Source: Helianthus annuus (Eukaryota; Streptophyta; Magnoliopsida; Asterales; Asteraceae). Taken from it: 64,000 nucleotides of DNA. Shown here piece after piece: positions 10,740 through 21,176 of the stretch. The translations under genes were made by a program, and so were the position numbers. The stretch is from the NCBI RefSeq assembly GCF_002127325.2, contig NC_035433.2:122170088-122234087 (forward strand). Reading direction: 5' to 3'. The notes under the pieces were generated by a model. It ran no database searches, was not told the DNA's origin, and saw only the letters and a program-made list of their open reading frames with translations. Each line of letters starts with the position of its first letter. Within the stretch, counting starts at the first letter, position 1.

Positions 10740-12401
10740 ATGTTTAAAATTCAGATGGACAACGAAGTGAACCAGGAAAACCAGAATGACAATATCCAGA
10801 ACGACAATAACCCGATTAATGAGAATCCAAACAATAATAACAATGGAAACCAAGTGGATAATAGTGCCATCCAACATATAGTGGCACAAGGAATAATAGA
10901 TGCGTTGCCATTTATTATTCAAATTGTTAAGGAAGCTGATAATAAAAGTAAACATAGCAGTAAGCGACCAACTGAACCTGAACACAGCGTGAACAATGGA
11001 CCTGTACTTCAAGCGCCCATTCCCAAAAGAAGAAGAACCATGCCTTATGGTTGTTCTTATAAAGAATTCTGGTCCTGTAAACCAATAGAATTCTCGGGCA
11101 ATGAAGGACCCATTGCAACTCTACGCTGGATAGAAAAGACTGAGGCTGTTTTAAAAATAAGCAAGTGTGCTGAAGAAGACAAGATAATGTTTGCTTCTAA
11201 TTTGTTTAAGAACTCAGCCTTAGAATGGTGGAACACTATCCTCCAGTCAAGGGGAAGTGATAGGGTTTACAACATGGAATGGGAGGAATTTAAGAATATG
11301 GTAGAAAGGAAATTCTGCCCTCCCAATGAAAAGGAACAGATAGCGAATAAGTTTCTGAACCTTAGGATGACCGGGGTAGATAGTAAGGGTTATACTACCA
11401 CATTCTTTGAATATGCTAGAATAGTACCAACCCTTGCATCACCAGAACCAGTATTAATCTCCCGTTATATCTGGGGATTAATCGGGGAGATTAGACATGT
11501 AGTCAAGGCAGCTAGACCTAAAACTATAGAAGAAGCTGTAGAACTAGCAAATACCTTGACAGATGAGTTAATACGTACACGAGAAGAGGATCAAAGGAGG
11601 AACCTATCTCAAAGGCTTACCCAGGAATTCCGTTCTGAAAATTTCAACCGTGGGAAAAATGTAGGTTCCACATCTGCACCTTATTGCAAGTATTGCAAAA
11701 GGAAGCATTCTGGAAGATGCTCCATATATTGCAATTTTTGTAAAATATCCGGACACAAGGAAGAAGACTGCAGGAAGAAAGCCAACAATAGGATATGCTA
11801 CAACTGCGGAGAACCAGGTCATATCAAGCCAAACTGTCCAAAATTAGCTCCAGCTACAAACAACAATAACACTAAAAATGCTAGAGCATTTGTTCTAACT
11901 GCAGATGAAGCCAAGATGATTCCGGACGTGATAGCCGATACGTTTTTAGTTAATGATGTTTTTGCTAAAGTATTATTTGACTCTGGTGTAAACCAAAGTT
12001 TTATTAATACTTTGTTTTGCAAACTTCTAAATCAATCATTGACTAAACTCCCGCAAGATTGTCTAGTGGAAACAGCCAATGGGGAAACCGTTAGGATTTC
12101 TGAAATCTTGCAGGGAGCAAGAATAGAATTTTTAAATCAAAAATTTATGGCAAACCTTTACCCAATGAATCTGGCAGGATTTGATGTCGTTTTAGGAATG
12201 GATTGGTTAATAGCCAATAAAGCCAGTATTTTATGTGATCAAAAGTCAATCCAAGTAAATTCACCAAAAGGTGAAAATATCACAATTAAAGGAGATAAAC
12301 CATCTAGATTCACAAAATTCATCTCTATGATGAAAACAGCAAGTTGTATAAGAAAAGGATCTATAGTGTATTTGATTTCTATAATCACTAACACTAAATG
12401 A
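10740..12401 (+). CDS. gag-pro: Gag-protease of element T
   Basis: 553 aa from 10740; an ATG at 10755 (MDNEVNQ) is an equally good start. An Asn-rich N-terminus (residues 1-45) is followed by a basic patch (PKRRR, about 95), a Ty3-type capsid region (about residues 110-290, with FSGNEGP, ALEWW and a KFCPP motif) and two CCHC knuckles, CNFCKISGHKEEDC and CYNCGEPGHIKPNC (about 330-365). A retropepsin domain follows, with FDSGVNQSFI at about 415 and the second-lobe signature VVLGMDWL at about 490. The catalytic Asp is present, but the usual DSGA is DSGV here. The frame ends at a TGA (12399-12401) at the protease/RT junction, where intact relatives read on into pol. Gag forms the particle and protease processes it. 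It is listed as CDS because this segment is open, but the element as a whole is dead. Confidence 0.85.
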   Translation: MFKIQMDNEVNQENQNDNIQNDNNPINENPNNNNNGNQVDNSAIQHIVAQGIIDALPFIIQIVKEADNKSKHSSKRPTEPEHSVNNGPVLQAPIPKRRRTMPYGCSYKEFWSCKPIEFSGNEGPIATLRWIEKTEAVLKISKCAEEDKIMFASNLFKNSALEWWNTILQSRGSDRVYNMEWEEFKNMVERKFCPPNEKEQIANKFLNLRMTGVDSKGYTTTFFEYARIVPTLASPEPVLISRYIWGLIGEIRHVVKAARPKTIEEAVELANTLTDELIRTREEDQRRNLSQRLTQEFRSENFNRGKNVGSTSAPYCKYCKRKHSGRCSIYCNFCKISGHKEEDCRKKANNRICYNCGEPGHIKPNCPKLAPATNNNNTKNARAFVLTADEAKMIPDVIADTFLVNDVFAKVLFDSGVNQSFINTLFCKLLNQSLTKLPQDCLVETANGETVRISEILQGARIEFLNQKFMANLYPMNLAGFDVVLGMDWLIANKASILCDQKSIQVNSPKGENITIKGDKPSRFTKFISMMKTASCIRKGSIVYLISIITNTK

Positions 12402-15232
12402 AAAGAACTAAAAGACATCCCAGTAGTGTCTCGGTTTTCAGATGTATTCCCAGAAGAATTACCAGGACTACCGCCAGACAGAGAAGTTGAATTCAGAATC
12501 CATATGCTACCAGGAACGGCCCCGATTGCCAAAGCACCTTACCGTTTGGCACCCGCCGATATGCAGGAACTGAAGAAACAATTAGACGAATTGTTGGAAA
12601 AAGGATTCATATAGCCAAGCTCATTGCCATGGGGAGCACCGATTTTATTTGTTAAAAAGAAAGACGGATCAATGCGTATGTGCATTAACTACCGTGAATT
12701 GAACAAGGTCACGATTAAGAATCGGTATCCATTACCAAGAATCGATGATCTGTTCTATCAACTGCAAGGAGCTCGTTTTTCTCAAAAATCGATTTAAGGT
12801 CAGGATATCATCAATTAAAGGTACAGGAAGAGGACATTCCTAAGACCGCGTTTAGAACAAGGTATGGCCATTATGAATTTACAATCATGCCATTTGGTTT
12901 AACCAATGCCCCATCTGCATTTATGGACATGATGAACCGAATATGTAAGCCATATTTGGATAAATTCATAATTGTCTTCATAGATGATATTCTTATCTAT
13001 TCTAAAAGTAAAGAGGATCATGCAAAGCATTTGCACACACTTTTAAGTTTACTAAGAAAGGAAAAGCTTTATGCTAAGTTTTCAAAGTGCGAATTTTGGT
13101 TAGAACATGTACAATTTCTTGGACACTTAGTCAATCATGAAGGAATTCATGTGGATCCCACAAAGATCGAGGCAATTACCAAATGGAAAACCCCTGGGTC
13201 ACCAACCGAGGTTAGAAGTTTCTTAGGATTGGCCGGTTATTATAGAAGATTTATTCGAGATTTTTCTAGAATAGCCATTCCCTTAACTAAGTTAACTTGT
13301 AAATCCATTAAGTTTAAATGGGGACCAAAACAGGAAGAAGCATTTAGAATTCTTAAACAAAGATTAACCCATGCACCCATACTAGCGTTACCAGAAGGAA
13401 CTGAAGACTTTGTAGTCTATTGTGACGCTTCTAAGTTAGGTTATGGATGTGTATTAATGCAGCGTCAAAAGGTTATAGCTTACTCATCTAGGCAACTTAA
13501 GAATCATGAAGAGAATTATTCAACTCATGATCTAGAATTAGGAGCCATAATTTTTGCCCTTAAGATTTGGAGACATTACCTTTATGGTAGTAAGTTTACC
13601 ATTTTCACTGATCATAAGAGTTTAAGATATGTTTTCAGGCAAAAAGAGCTGAATATGAGACAAAGACGCTGGATGGAAATTCTTAATGATTACGATTGTA
13701 ATATCCAGTATCATGCAGGAAAAGCCAATGTAGTGGCTAATGCTTTAAGTCGAAAGTATCATGAAAAGCCAAAAAGGGTACGTTCTCTTAAATTAAATCT
13801 ACAAGTAGATTTAAATGATCAGATAAGAGAAGCGCAAGAATCAGTAATCAAGGAGGATACTGAAAAGTTAAAAGGAATGATCAAGGAATTAGAACAAGGA
13901 ACAGATGAAATTTGGAGATTCCATAAGAAAAGAGTGTGGATACCATAATCAGGAAATTTACTTCACCGTATATTAGAAGAAGCCCATAAGTCTAAGTATA
14001 CGATGCATCCTGGAAGTGATAAAATGTATCAGGATTTAAGAAAGAATTTTTGGTGCATAGGAATGAAAAAGGATATAGCAGCTTATGTTTCTAAGTGTTT
14101 AACCTATTCACAAGTCAAAGCTGAACATCAGAAACCCTCAGGATTGCTGCAACAGTTAGAAATGCTCGTATGAAAATGGGAATTGATTACAATGGATTTT
14201 GTTGCCAAATTACCCAAAACAAGTAAAGGTAATGATACAATCTGGGTGATTGTAGATAGGCTAACTAAATCAGCTCATTTCTTACCAATGAAGGAAACTT
14301 TCAGTATGGAACAATTAGCCAAGTTATATGTAAATTAAATAGTTTCATTACATGGAATTCCTTTATCAATTGTTTCTGATAGGGATAGCCGTTTTACCTC
14401 TCATTTTTGGACAAGTTTCCAAAAAGCAATGGGAACCAAGTTAAATCTAAGCACAGCTTATCATCCTCAAACGGACGGACAAAGTGAAAGAACAATTCAG
14501 ACAATCGGGGACATGCTTAGAGCCTGTGTAATTGATTTCGGAGGTAATTGGGACGATCACTTACCATTAATAGAATTTTCTTACAATAACAGTTATCACA
14601 CAAGTATCAGTGCTGCACCATTCGAAGCACTTTACGGACGAAAGTGCCGAACCCCAGTCTGTTGGGCAGAAATTGGGGAAAAGCAACTATCTGGACATGA
14701 GATAGTGCAGGAGACAACCGATAATATCATTCAAGTCAAGGAACGACTGAAAGCAGTACGTGATCGGCAAAAGAGCTACGCTGATAACAGACGCAAGCCG
14801 TTAGAGTTTCAGGTAGGAGACAAAGTATTGTTAAAAGTCTCTCCTTGGAAAGGAGTGGTAAGATTCATCAAGAGGGGAAAGCTAAGTCCCAGGTATGTTT
14901 GACCTTTTGAGATTATTAGAAGAATAGGACATGTAGCCTATCAACTACAACTGCCAGAGGAAATGGAAGGGATACATGATGTATTTAATGTATCTAATCT
15001 CAAGAAATGCTTAGCTGATGAATCACTGGTAGTACCTCGTAAGGATATAGAGGTAAATGAACAACTTAAGTTTATAGAGAGGCCTCTACAGATTGAAGAC
15101 AGGAAAGTCAAGAACCTTAAGCACAAGAGATTAGTTCTGGTCAAAGTGAAGTGGGACTCCAAAAGAGGACCAGAGTATACATGGGAACTTGAATCAGAAA
15201 TGCAAAGGAAATATCCACACTTATTTCAGTAG
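12402..15232 (+). pseudogene. pol: Pol of element T: RT, RNase H, integrase, chromodomain (broken)
   Basis: All domains are readable in order. RT has LPPDREVEF, then [13 protein letters not shown] and the catalytic FIDDILIY (about 12975). RNase H has VYCDAS, DLELGA and TDHKSL; the usual ADALSR reads ANALSR. Integrase keeps the zinc-finger histidines, but the CxxC is changed (CLTYSQ). The DDE residues lie in [15 protein letters not shown] and GQSERT. A chromodomain-like C-terminus (VKWDSKRGPEYTWELE, about 15145-15195) should bind histone marks and guide integration to heterochromatin. Lesions: TAG 12612-12614, one base missing in a T run at 12776-12780, TAA 13946, TGA 14171, TAA 14336 and TGA 14900; the final stop is at 15230-15232. 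Several are single-base changes, as expected from decay after insertion. Confidence 0.9.
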
Positions 15233-15256
15233 ATCTCGAGGACGAGCTCTAAAACA

Positions 15257-15268
15257 AGGTGGGGAGGA
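15257..15268 (+). promoter_or_regulatory. Polypurine tract of element T
   Basis: AAGGTGGGGAGGA directly before the 3' LTR start. This is the plus-strand primer. Confidence 0.8.
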
Positions 15269-16630
15269 TATAACAACCCTAAAATAACCGACACCCTCGA
15301 AATATTTTCCGACACCCTAAAAATATTTAAAATATCCCAATATGTCCTAAAATACCCTCCATACGTGAAAACGAACCCCGAATACCTTTAATGTTATTAA
15401 AATTAATTAAAAATCAAATTTTTGGGGCTGTCGCAGGCCGCGTAGACCCCTTACGGATCTTACGGGGGCCGCGAGCAATCATCAACGTGGCGAGACCCTG
15501 GCTGCCACGTGGCAGCCACACGTCGAGGCTAGGAAGCTCACCCGGACAAGCTAGACCCTACTCGGTCTAATTCGCGGGCCGCGTAGCTCGTAGTCTCACC
15601 ATACGCGGGCCGCGACGAACCCGGTTTTAGCCCCTATAAAGCTGGAGCTCGAGCCTTCAGTTTACGTCGCTCAATTCTTCGATCTCTCTCAATTTTCACG
15701 TAGTATACACTATACTCGGGTATAATACCCCCCTAAATAACGAAGTTCTACTCCGTTGTAAGTATCATAACCCCTGGATACGTATTAGATACGCTGCCCG
15801 ATTGATCTAGGGTTCCGTAACGGCTGTCGTGGTTCTGCCCGACGTAGTCGTTGGAATGCCATCTCGAGGAGGGTATTACTAATGTTAAAATGGGTTATTA
15901 TACTAACATGTGTGCATTTGTGTAAATTATAGATAATTCTCAGGAAATCCTTACAGAAAATCTAAGACAGCAATGTGAGTAATCTCTTTTTTGTAAACAG
16001 TTTTTACAAAACCTTAACCATTTTACAATGCAATTTAGCAGTGATTGAGTCTTTGTAATTCTACGATTACTGCCGGTATGTTGGGGTTTTGTATACAAAA
16101 TGTGGAACACGTTACCATTGGACAAAGAGTTAGCCAATGTGTAATATGACCCACCAGTCAGGATTGACAGTACTGAATGAGTAATTGGGTACATGTAAAC
16201 ATTGTAATCGCTCTCAATACTGTTTAAATTAATAAAACTTTTCTTGATTGAACTGGGATTCCCTCACCAGTATTTCCCACAGACAAAATGTTTTTAAACG
16301 TATTTCAGGTAACACAATGTGAAAGCCAATTAGAAGCCAGCTGGACAGCACTAAAGGCTTGGAAAAGTGGCTATAAAAGTTACCTAAATAAAAGAAGGCG
16401 TTTAATTCAATAAAATGAGATTTATCCCTATAAATCAGTTTGTAATGAAAACTTGGGTTTTGTCCCAATGTATTTATTTATATAAAATATGGTGTTTTAC
16501 TCTGATAAAATATTTCCTAACTACGGTCCTGATGTAATTTCCGCTGCCAAATTAATAAACACCGATACCACCAACACCGTTGTCCGCGGTCGCCCGTTCC
16601 CGGGACAGAAAGGGGGCGGGGGTTGCGACA
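15269..16630 (+). repeat. 3' LTR of element T
   Basis: 1362 bp, from TATAACAACCC (probably TG mutated to TA) to GGGGGTTGCGACA. The GC-rich U3 has four GGCCGCG motifs (15436, 15467, 15577, 15608) and a perfect 20 bp palindrome at 15499-15518 centred on the G-box core CACGTG. The TATA box CTATAAAG is at 15634-15641. The 3' half repeats 8918-9441. Confidence 0.88.
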
Positions 16631-16836
16631 TTCATACAAGTGTATTTGCCTTAGCCGTTACCCAGTTGCACCACTCCTAGGGGCGAAGTATAGAGAGGGG
16701 GGACCCCCCGAACTTTTCGCTCAGTAGTGTTATATTCGTAGTTTTCGTATAGAATGTTTTTTTATATAAAATGTTTTTTAATGATGTACTTAAAACCAAG
16801 AACGCTTTTTTAGTAAGTTTTTTAATGATGTACTTA
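16631..16836. repeat. Partial flank of the tandem Harbinger array (unit 0 end)
   Basis: This matches 50063-50688 plus 52281-52294, and 54466-55098: it opens with TTCATACAAGTGTATTTGCC and ends with TTTTTTAATGATGTACTTA just before the Harbinger copy. The middle, from about 16760 (most of a hAT MITE and a gene fragment), is deleted. Element T is inserted at its left edge. Confidence 0.8.
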
Positions 16837-17780
16837 GACCCACTGTTATGGGGCGGTATAAGCCAAACATGGCGCCCTATGGCGTCGGGAACACCGAGAC
16901 AACAGGCACCATCGAAGGAAAGAAGCATGGCAGCACCATGCATATAGCGGCGCGATGAGGTGTTTGGTTTGATTATTTAACCGTTGAACGGTCATATACA
17001 TTAAAAAAATCAATTTCCAATCTACAAATAACTCCCAAATCTCCCATTTTTTTACAATTCATCATATATCATTCCATTCTTCTCTATATATTTTTTAGAA
17101 AGTGATGAAGCTACTCCCACCCTATTCAGAAAAAATGGGTTCCCCTTCGGAAGACTCGTTCACCGATATTTACCGAAGATTTTTTTCACCCGAAGAAAAC
17201 GCGGAGGAGGAAGAAGCGGTTACGAGTGCTTGTACCCTTGTCATACAAACAATGGAGCACGTTCGCCCTACTCCCCCTCCACGGCCCATTTTGCGGCACA
17301 CCTATATCTTGCGAGATCGTGAAGCCGCGAACGAGCGTTTGATGAAAGACTATTTTGATCCCACACCGGTTCACGGACCCAATGTTTTTAGACGGCGGTT
17401 TCGGGTGAGCCAAATGTTATTTTTCCGCATTAATAATGATTTGGAAGATAAGTATGATTTTTTTAAGCAAAGAATGGACGCGCGAGGATATTTAGGCTTC
17501 ATCTCAATTCAAAAGGTCACTTCCGCTTAACACATATTAGCCTACAGAAACACGTACGACATCAACGACGAGTACATGAAGATGGGGGAGAAAACAACAC
17601 GAGATTGCGTGGAACATTTTTGCTATGGTATTTTTTAATCACTTTTATTTTTTTACTTTTATATATTTACTTTTATTTTTAGCAGCTTACTAGTAAAAAT
17701 TTTATATATTAAATTAAATTTTAGGTATATGCCAGTTATATGGAAAACGTTATTTGAGAAATCCCACTTGGAACGACCTT
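16837..17780 (+). mobile_element. H1: PIF/Harbinger transposon, left part (split by G)
   Basis: The left end is taken as GACCCACTG after GTACTTA, by comparison with H2 (52295) and with 55098, where the same GTACTTA continues directly into other sequence. It contains a promoter region, transposase exon 1, an intron and the start of exon 2. At 17780 it is cut by solo LTR G; the remainder resumes at 48836 after the duplicated ACCTT (17776-17780 and 48831-48835). The exact terminal inverted repeats are eroded. Confidence 0.8.
17135..17780 (+). pseudogene. H1 transposase, exon 1 and start of exon 2 (PIF/Harbinger, HARBI1-like)
   Basis: The likely start is the ATG at 17135 (MGSPSEDSFTDIY), although an in-frame ATG lies upstream. 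The N-terminal domain carries the plant PIF signature ILRDREAANERLMKDYF, a helix-turn-helix-like region (FRRRFRVSQMLFFRI) and MGEKTTRDCVEHFC. The TAA at 17528-17530 is a lesion: the H2 copy reads on in the same frame. A GT-AG intron at about 17628-17724 joins to exon 2 (GICQLYGKRYLRNPTWND), which is split at 17780 by the insertion of G. PIF/Harbinger transposases act in the nucleus with a Myb-like partner and cut at TTA/TAA targets. The catalytic part continues at 48836. Confidence 0.85.
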
Positions 17781-18431
17781 TGATGTGCACAAAATGCAAC
17801 ATATAAATTACATCAATTGTGGCATAAAACTAACCCTTTTTTAGTACTAATGTTGGAAAAAGTGTGTTTTTGTCTTCCTTTTGTATTTTCAGGATTAAAT
17901 GAGCTCAAATGAACAAAAGAAGCAAAAAGGCAGCTAAATCTAACATAAATACAAGAAAAGGAACAAACGTGGCATGCCCGACCCCCCGACAGCATCTTCC
18001 CAAGCAAAACAAGAGAACAGAAGGCTGGACACGCCCCGTGCTCAGTGAGCACGGGGGCGTGCCTAAGTGTTAGCAGAAAAGACAAAGCTGTAGAAGCTTC
18101 TATCACCCACCACGGGGGCGTGCCCACCGGACACGGGGCCATGGTCAACTCTAAGATTCACAGAATCTAGGGAAATCTTGATAGTACAGATACGCTTCTG
18201 CACACGGGGTCGTGCCCAGCGGGCACGGGGGCGTGGTCAACTAATGCAGACAAACTGCAATTAATGAAGAAAGAGAAGGAGGATGGACACGGGGTCGTGC
18301 CCGAGCTGCTGTTAAGGCTAAAATAGGGGTGCTTGGCTCATTTGCAAACCATCCCTTGGCACACCACCTCTCTCACACTTCACCCACCCACCACCACCAT
18401 CACAACACCATCATCCACCACCATCATCCAT
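17781..18431 (+). repeat. Solo LTR G, segment 1 (U3)
   Basis: This contains about seven copies of a CACGGGG(N)CGTG motif between 18030 and 18302. One is an inverted repeat, 18030-18044 with 18046-18061 (CACGCCCCGTGCTCA with one bulge). A weak TATA-like TAAAATA lies near 18319. The (CCACCATCAT)-rich stretch at 18380-18431 is the insertion site of B (TSD TCCAT at 18427-18431). Confidence 0.8.
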
Positions 18432-18889
18432 TGTAGGATCGAATGCTGACCCAAACGAGTCGTTCAGAGGTTAACTCTTGCGTTTCAGATGCGGAATAAT
18501 AAGAAATGCAAGTAGATATAGCTTGTTCTTCCTCCTAACTGCTTGTTTTACTGATTTGAAATGATTTACAGCTCGATCTTCACACCGGCAAAGCTTCGGC
18601 GTGGAATACAAGGACTAACTACTAAGGATCGCTCTTACTCACCTATATATAGACCTCTGGGACCGCTCATGTGGCACTTGTCCATATGAGCGATCCAGAC
18701 TTGTTCACATAAGCGGCCCACATGTGCCCAATAAGCGACCCAAGCCTCTAAAGACCTTATGAGCGATCCATGCTCCTAAAACCTATACAGACTCCTGTTT
18801 TCTCTTAAAACGTGCCCTATGCTATACAATACAATGCAAGACCTGATCCTAGACACCTAGACGGAATCAACAGATGTAGTGCACCAACA
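18432..18889 (-). repeat. 3' LTR of element B
   Basis: 458 bp, coding strand TGTTGGTGCAC to GATCCTACA. The TATA box is CCTATATATAG (18642-18652, plus-strand reading). Motif GAGCGATCC and variants occur at 18626, 18661, 18688, 18711, 18733 and 18761. A near-perfect 11 bp stem pairs 18660-18670 with 18686-18696 across a 15 nt loop. Confidence 0.93.
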
Positions 18890-18902
18890 GACTCCCCCTC
18901 AG
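18890..18902 (-). promoter_or_regulatory. Polypurine tract of element B
   Basis: Coding strand CTGAGGGGGAGTC, directly before TGTTGGTG of the 3' LTR. Confidence 0.88.
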
Positions 18903-21176
18903 ATGTTGATGGAGTCGCTAACACACCTTTACTGTAAAACTGTGTCTTCACTTCTGCAGTCTAGATCAGTCTCTGGGCTTTCTCTTTCTCTCTATCTTCA
19001 GACTCCCCCTCTCGATTTACTGGCATTCTTTTGTTCTTCAGTAACATCTTCAGGATCGTTGTCTGGTCTTCACAGGCTTTCAGAATCAACTAACCTGGCT
19101 CTAAAAACACTCTAATTCTCTTGATCAGATCTCTTGATTCCTTAAGTTCATCAGCATCAACAGTTGACATGATCTTTAGAATCATAATCTGATCTTCACA
19201 AGCTTTCAGAATCTATCAATCTGACTCTAACAGAAATCTTCAGAATTGATTTCCAGGATCGAAACTTGGCTACTTGCACAATCTCAACCTAGAAATAAAT
19301 TTCTTTCACTAACATTTCAAATCACTATATACTAACACATAACTCTCCTCAAAACAATTTATGATGAACCACTTGAAGAAGATTAGAATTAATGAAAACA
19401 ATTAGATTTACACAAACACCCCCCCTCAAATTCTGCTCATCATGTTCAGCATTTGGAATTTTGAAAATCAATTTTCCAAAGTCAGTTGTCGAAAATCTTT
19501 TTGACTTTTTCAAAATTTAAGCTAAAACACACTAAAATCTTTTTGGATTTTCTGAGAGATATTATCTGACACCACTTGAAAATACAAACATATAAAAATG
19601 TAATATTTACAATCAATATTTTTGTGAGTTCGTGCAAGAGGATCATATCAGTTTATGAGACAAATCACCAACACCGTTAAGCTTGATTTCATTTTAAGCT
19701 TTAAACAATTTACCTAGATTGTCAGTATGTTTGTCCTCTTAAATTTTCAACAAAAATTTCAATTGATTCGAGATACGATATTAATGTTTTAGAGACTTAA
19801 ACTTAATTGTGTATCACTCCACTTGAATATACTCCTGTATCCAGATCCCAAATATTCAGTCTTACAGGTGAGTATACCACAGATGATATCTGTAATGGGG
19901 TTAGGTGCGAAACCGTGAGAGCTCAGGTCAGAACTTCCGTTCAGCAGAGAGATGACGGCTCGACTTTTGGTGGGTCCCCTTTAGAGGATCTTTTTGCATT
20001 TCAACAGCAACGACTATCAATTTTATTGTTTCATCAGCATGCTGAGGGCGACGCTTTTTCAAGCATTTGCATAAAGTATTATCCGGGGACTAGGTCAGTA
20101 TTTCCATACAGCAGAAGTCCTGGGATAATACCCCAGATATCATTGAGTATAAAGACCTAGTATCTCAGAATACGGGACCTTTCAAACAAGATTTCGGGGG
20201 TTACCCATATATTCAAGAATAGTTACCCACGAATCAAGCAAGTTTGAATTAGGTTTATATCTCGTTTCAATTTACTAAATGTGCGAAAATCTACTGACAC
20301 ATCCGCAGTAAGATTGTTTAACACTTTTTAAGCTTTTCAATTCTTTAGCGTGCCGTGATAGTCCACTGATGTACTATCATTTCCTCTTTTTCGCAACAAA
20401 ACTCATTTTTGAATTTTATCATGTTTTTGACTTTTTCAAATTTTCAAATGTTTTTGGATTTTCTGAAATTTCCCTACTCCCCCTAAAATTCAAACACATT
20501 TTAAAGAAAAATTTGAAAACTTCTAGACTCTTGACCCACTAAAAACATAAAGAGTAAAACAAACTATACAGAAACTTGACAACCGACACTGAATCACATC
20601 AAATCGCCATTCACTAGGCATAAACAATCTGAACTCCCCCTATCACAAATCATTTTCTCATTTAGATTTCAAAACACTTAAGTTTGTTTTAATCAAAATG
20701 ACTTTTCCGGAAAATGAATTTGTATTGATAACAACCACTTGTAGGTCTATCTTTTAAAAACGGGGATGTGGTTCATCATCTTGTCTATCTTTTGCCATAT
20801 ATAGTAAATCAAGTACAATTTAATGTCCCTGATTTACCATTTGCCTTTAAGAACCTTCTGTACCACTTGTAAATGTACTTCAAAGAATACACTCAAAATT
20901 TAACCACAAATACCACTTGTGGGATCAAGATTACCACTTGTAGATACCCAAAAACTACCACTTGTAGGAATGTTACATCTACATCACCATTTTACCAATC
21001 AAGATGTCGATTCCTGCTTCGCAATTACCAACCTGGAAGCTCCGGCGTAGTCCTTTCACCTGCAAAATCCAAAACACTATTCAAAATTTTTCAAACAAAA
21101 ATTATCAAATACTAGAAAGATGCCGATTCCTGATCCACGATATAAACTTGGGATCTCCGGCGTAGTCCTAAGACTA
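18903..21176 (-). other. 3' noncoding region of element B
   Basis: 2.3 kb without a supported gene, lying between the gag stop and the PPT. It has five copies of TACCACTTGTA type at 20734-20966, a pair of similar roughly 55 bp blocks sharing CTCCGGCGTAGTCCT (about 21001-21060 and 21119-21175), and the conserved 19 nt block at 19860-19878. The perfect 8 bp inverted repeat ACTAGGTC (20089-20096) with GACCTAGT (20154-20161) encloses a smaller hairpin (20120-20136). All recur at matching places in element A, so the region is kept at sequence and probably structure level. Confidence 0.75.

Larger units (their letters stand above)
8918..16630 (+). mobile_element. Element T: degenerate Ty3/gypsy chromovirus (Tekay-like)
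   Basis: The order is truncated 5' LTR, PBS, an extra ORF, gag-protease, RT, RNase H, integrase, chromodomain, PPT and 3' LTR, with pol order RT-RH-IN as in Ty3/gypsy. The C-terminal chromodomain places it in the chromoviruses, and the LTR and PBS type suggest Tekay. Its 5' LTR was disrupted by C. The 3' LTR ends at 16630 (GCGACA), followed by TTCAT, the start of a flank that also occurs at 50063 and 54466, so T inserted into that repeated flank. The surviving LTR parts differ at several percent of sites by eye, making T older than A, B and F. Confidence 0.9.

Noticed and set aside
10713..11118. Minus-strand ORFs across T gag
   Set aside because: They are shadows of the well-supported plus-strand gag frame.
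18903..21176. Pol hidden in the 3' region of B
   Set aside because: I looked on the coding strand for protease, integrase DDE, RT YVDD and RNase H ADLLTK motifs and saw none. The paired 55 bp blocks after gag faintly recall a protease site but are too short to call.
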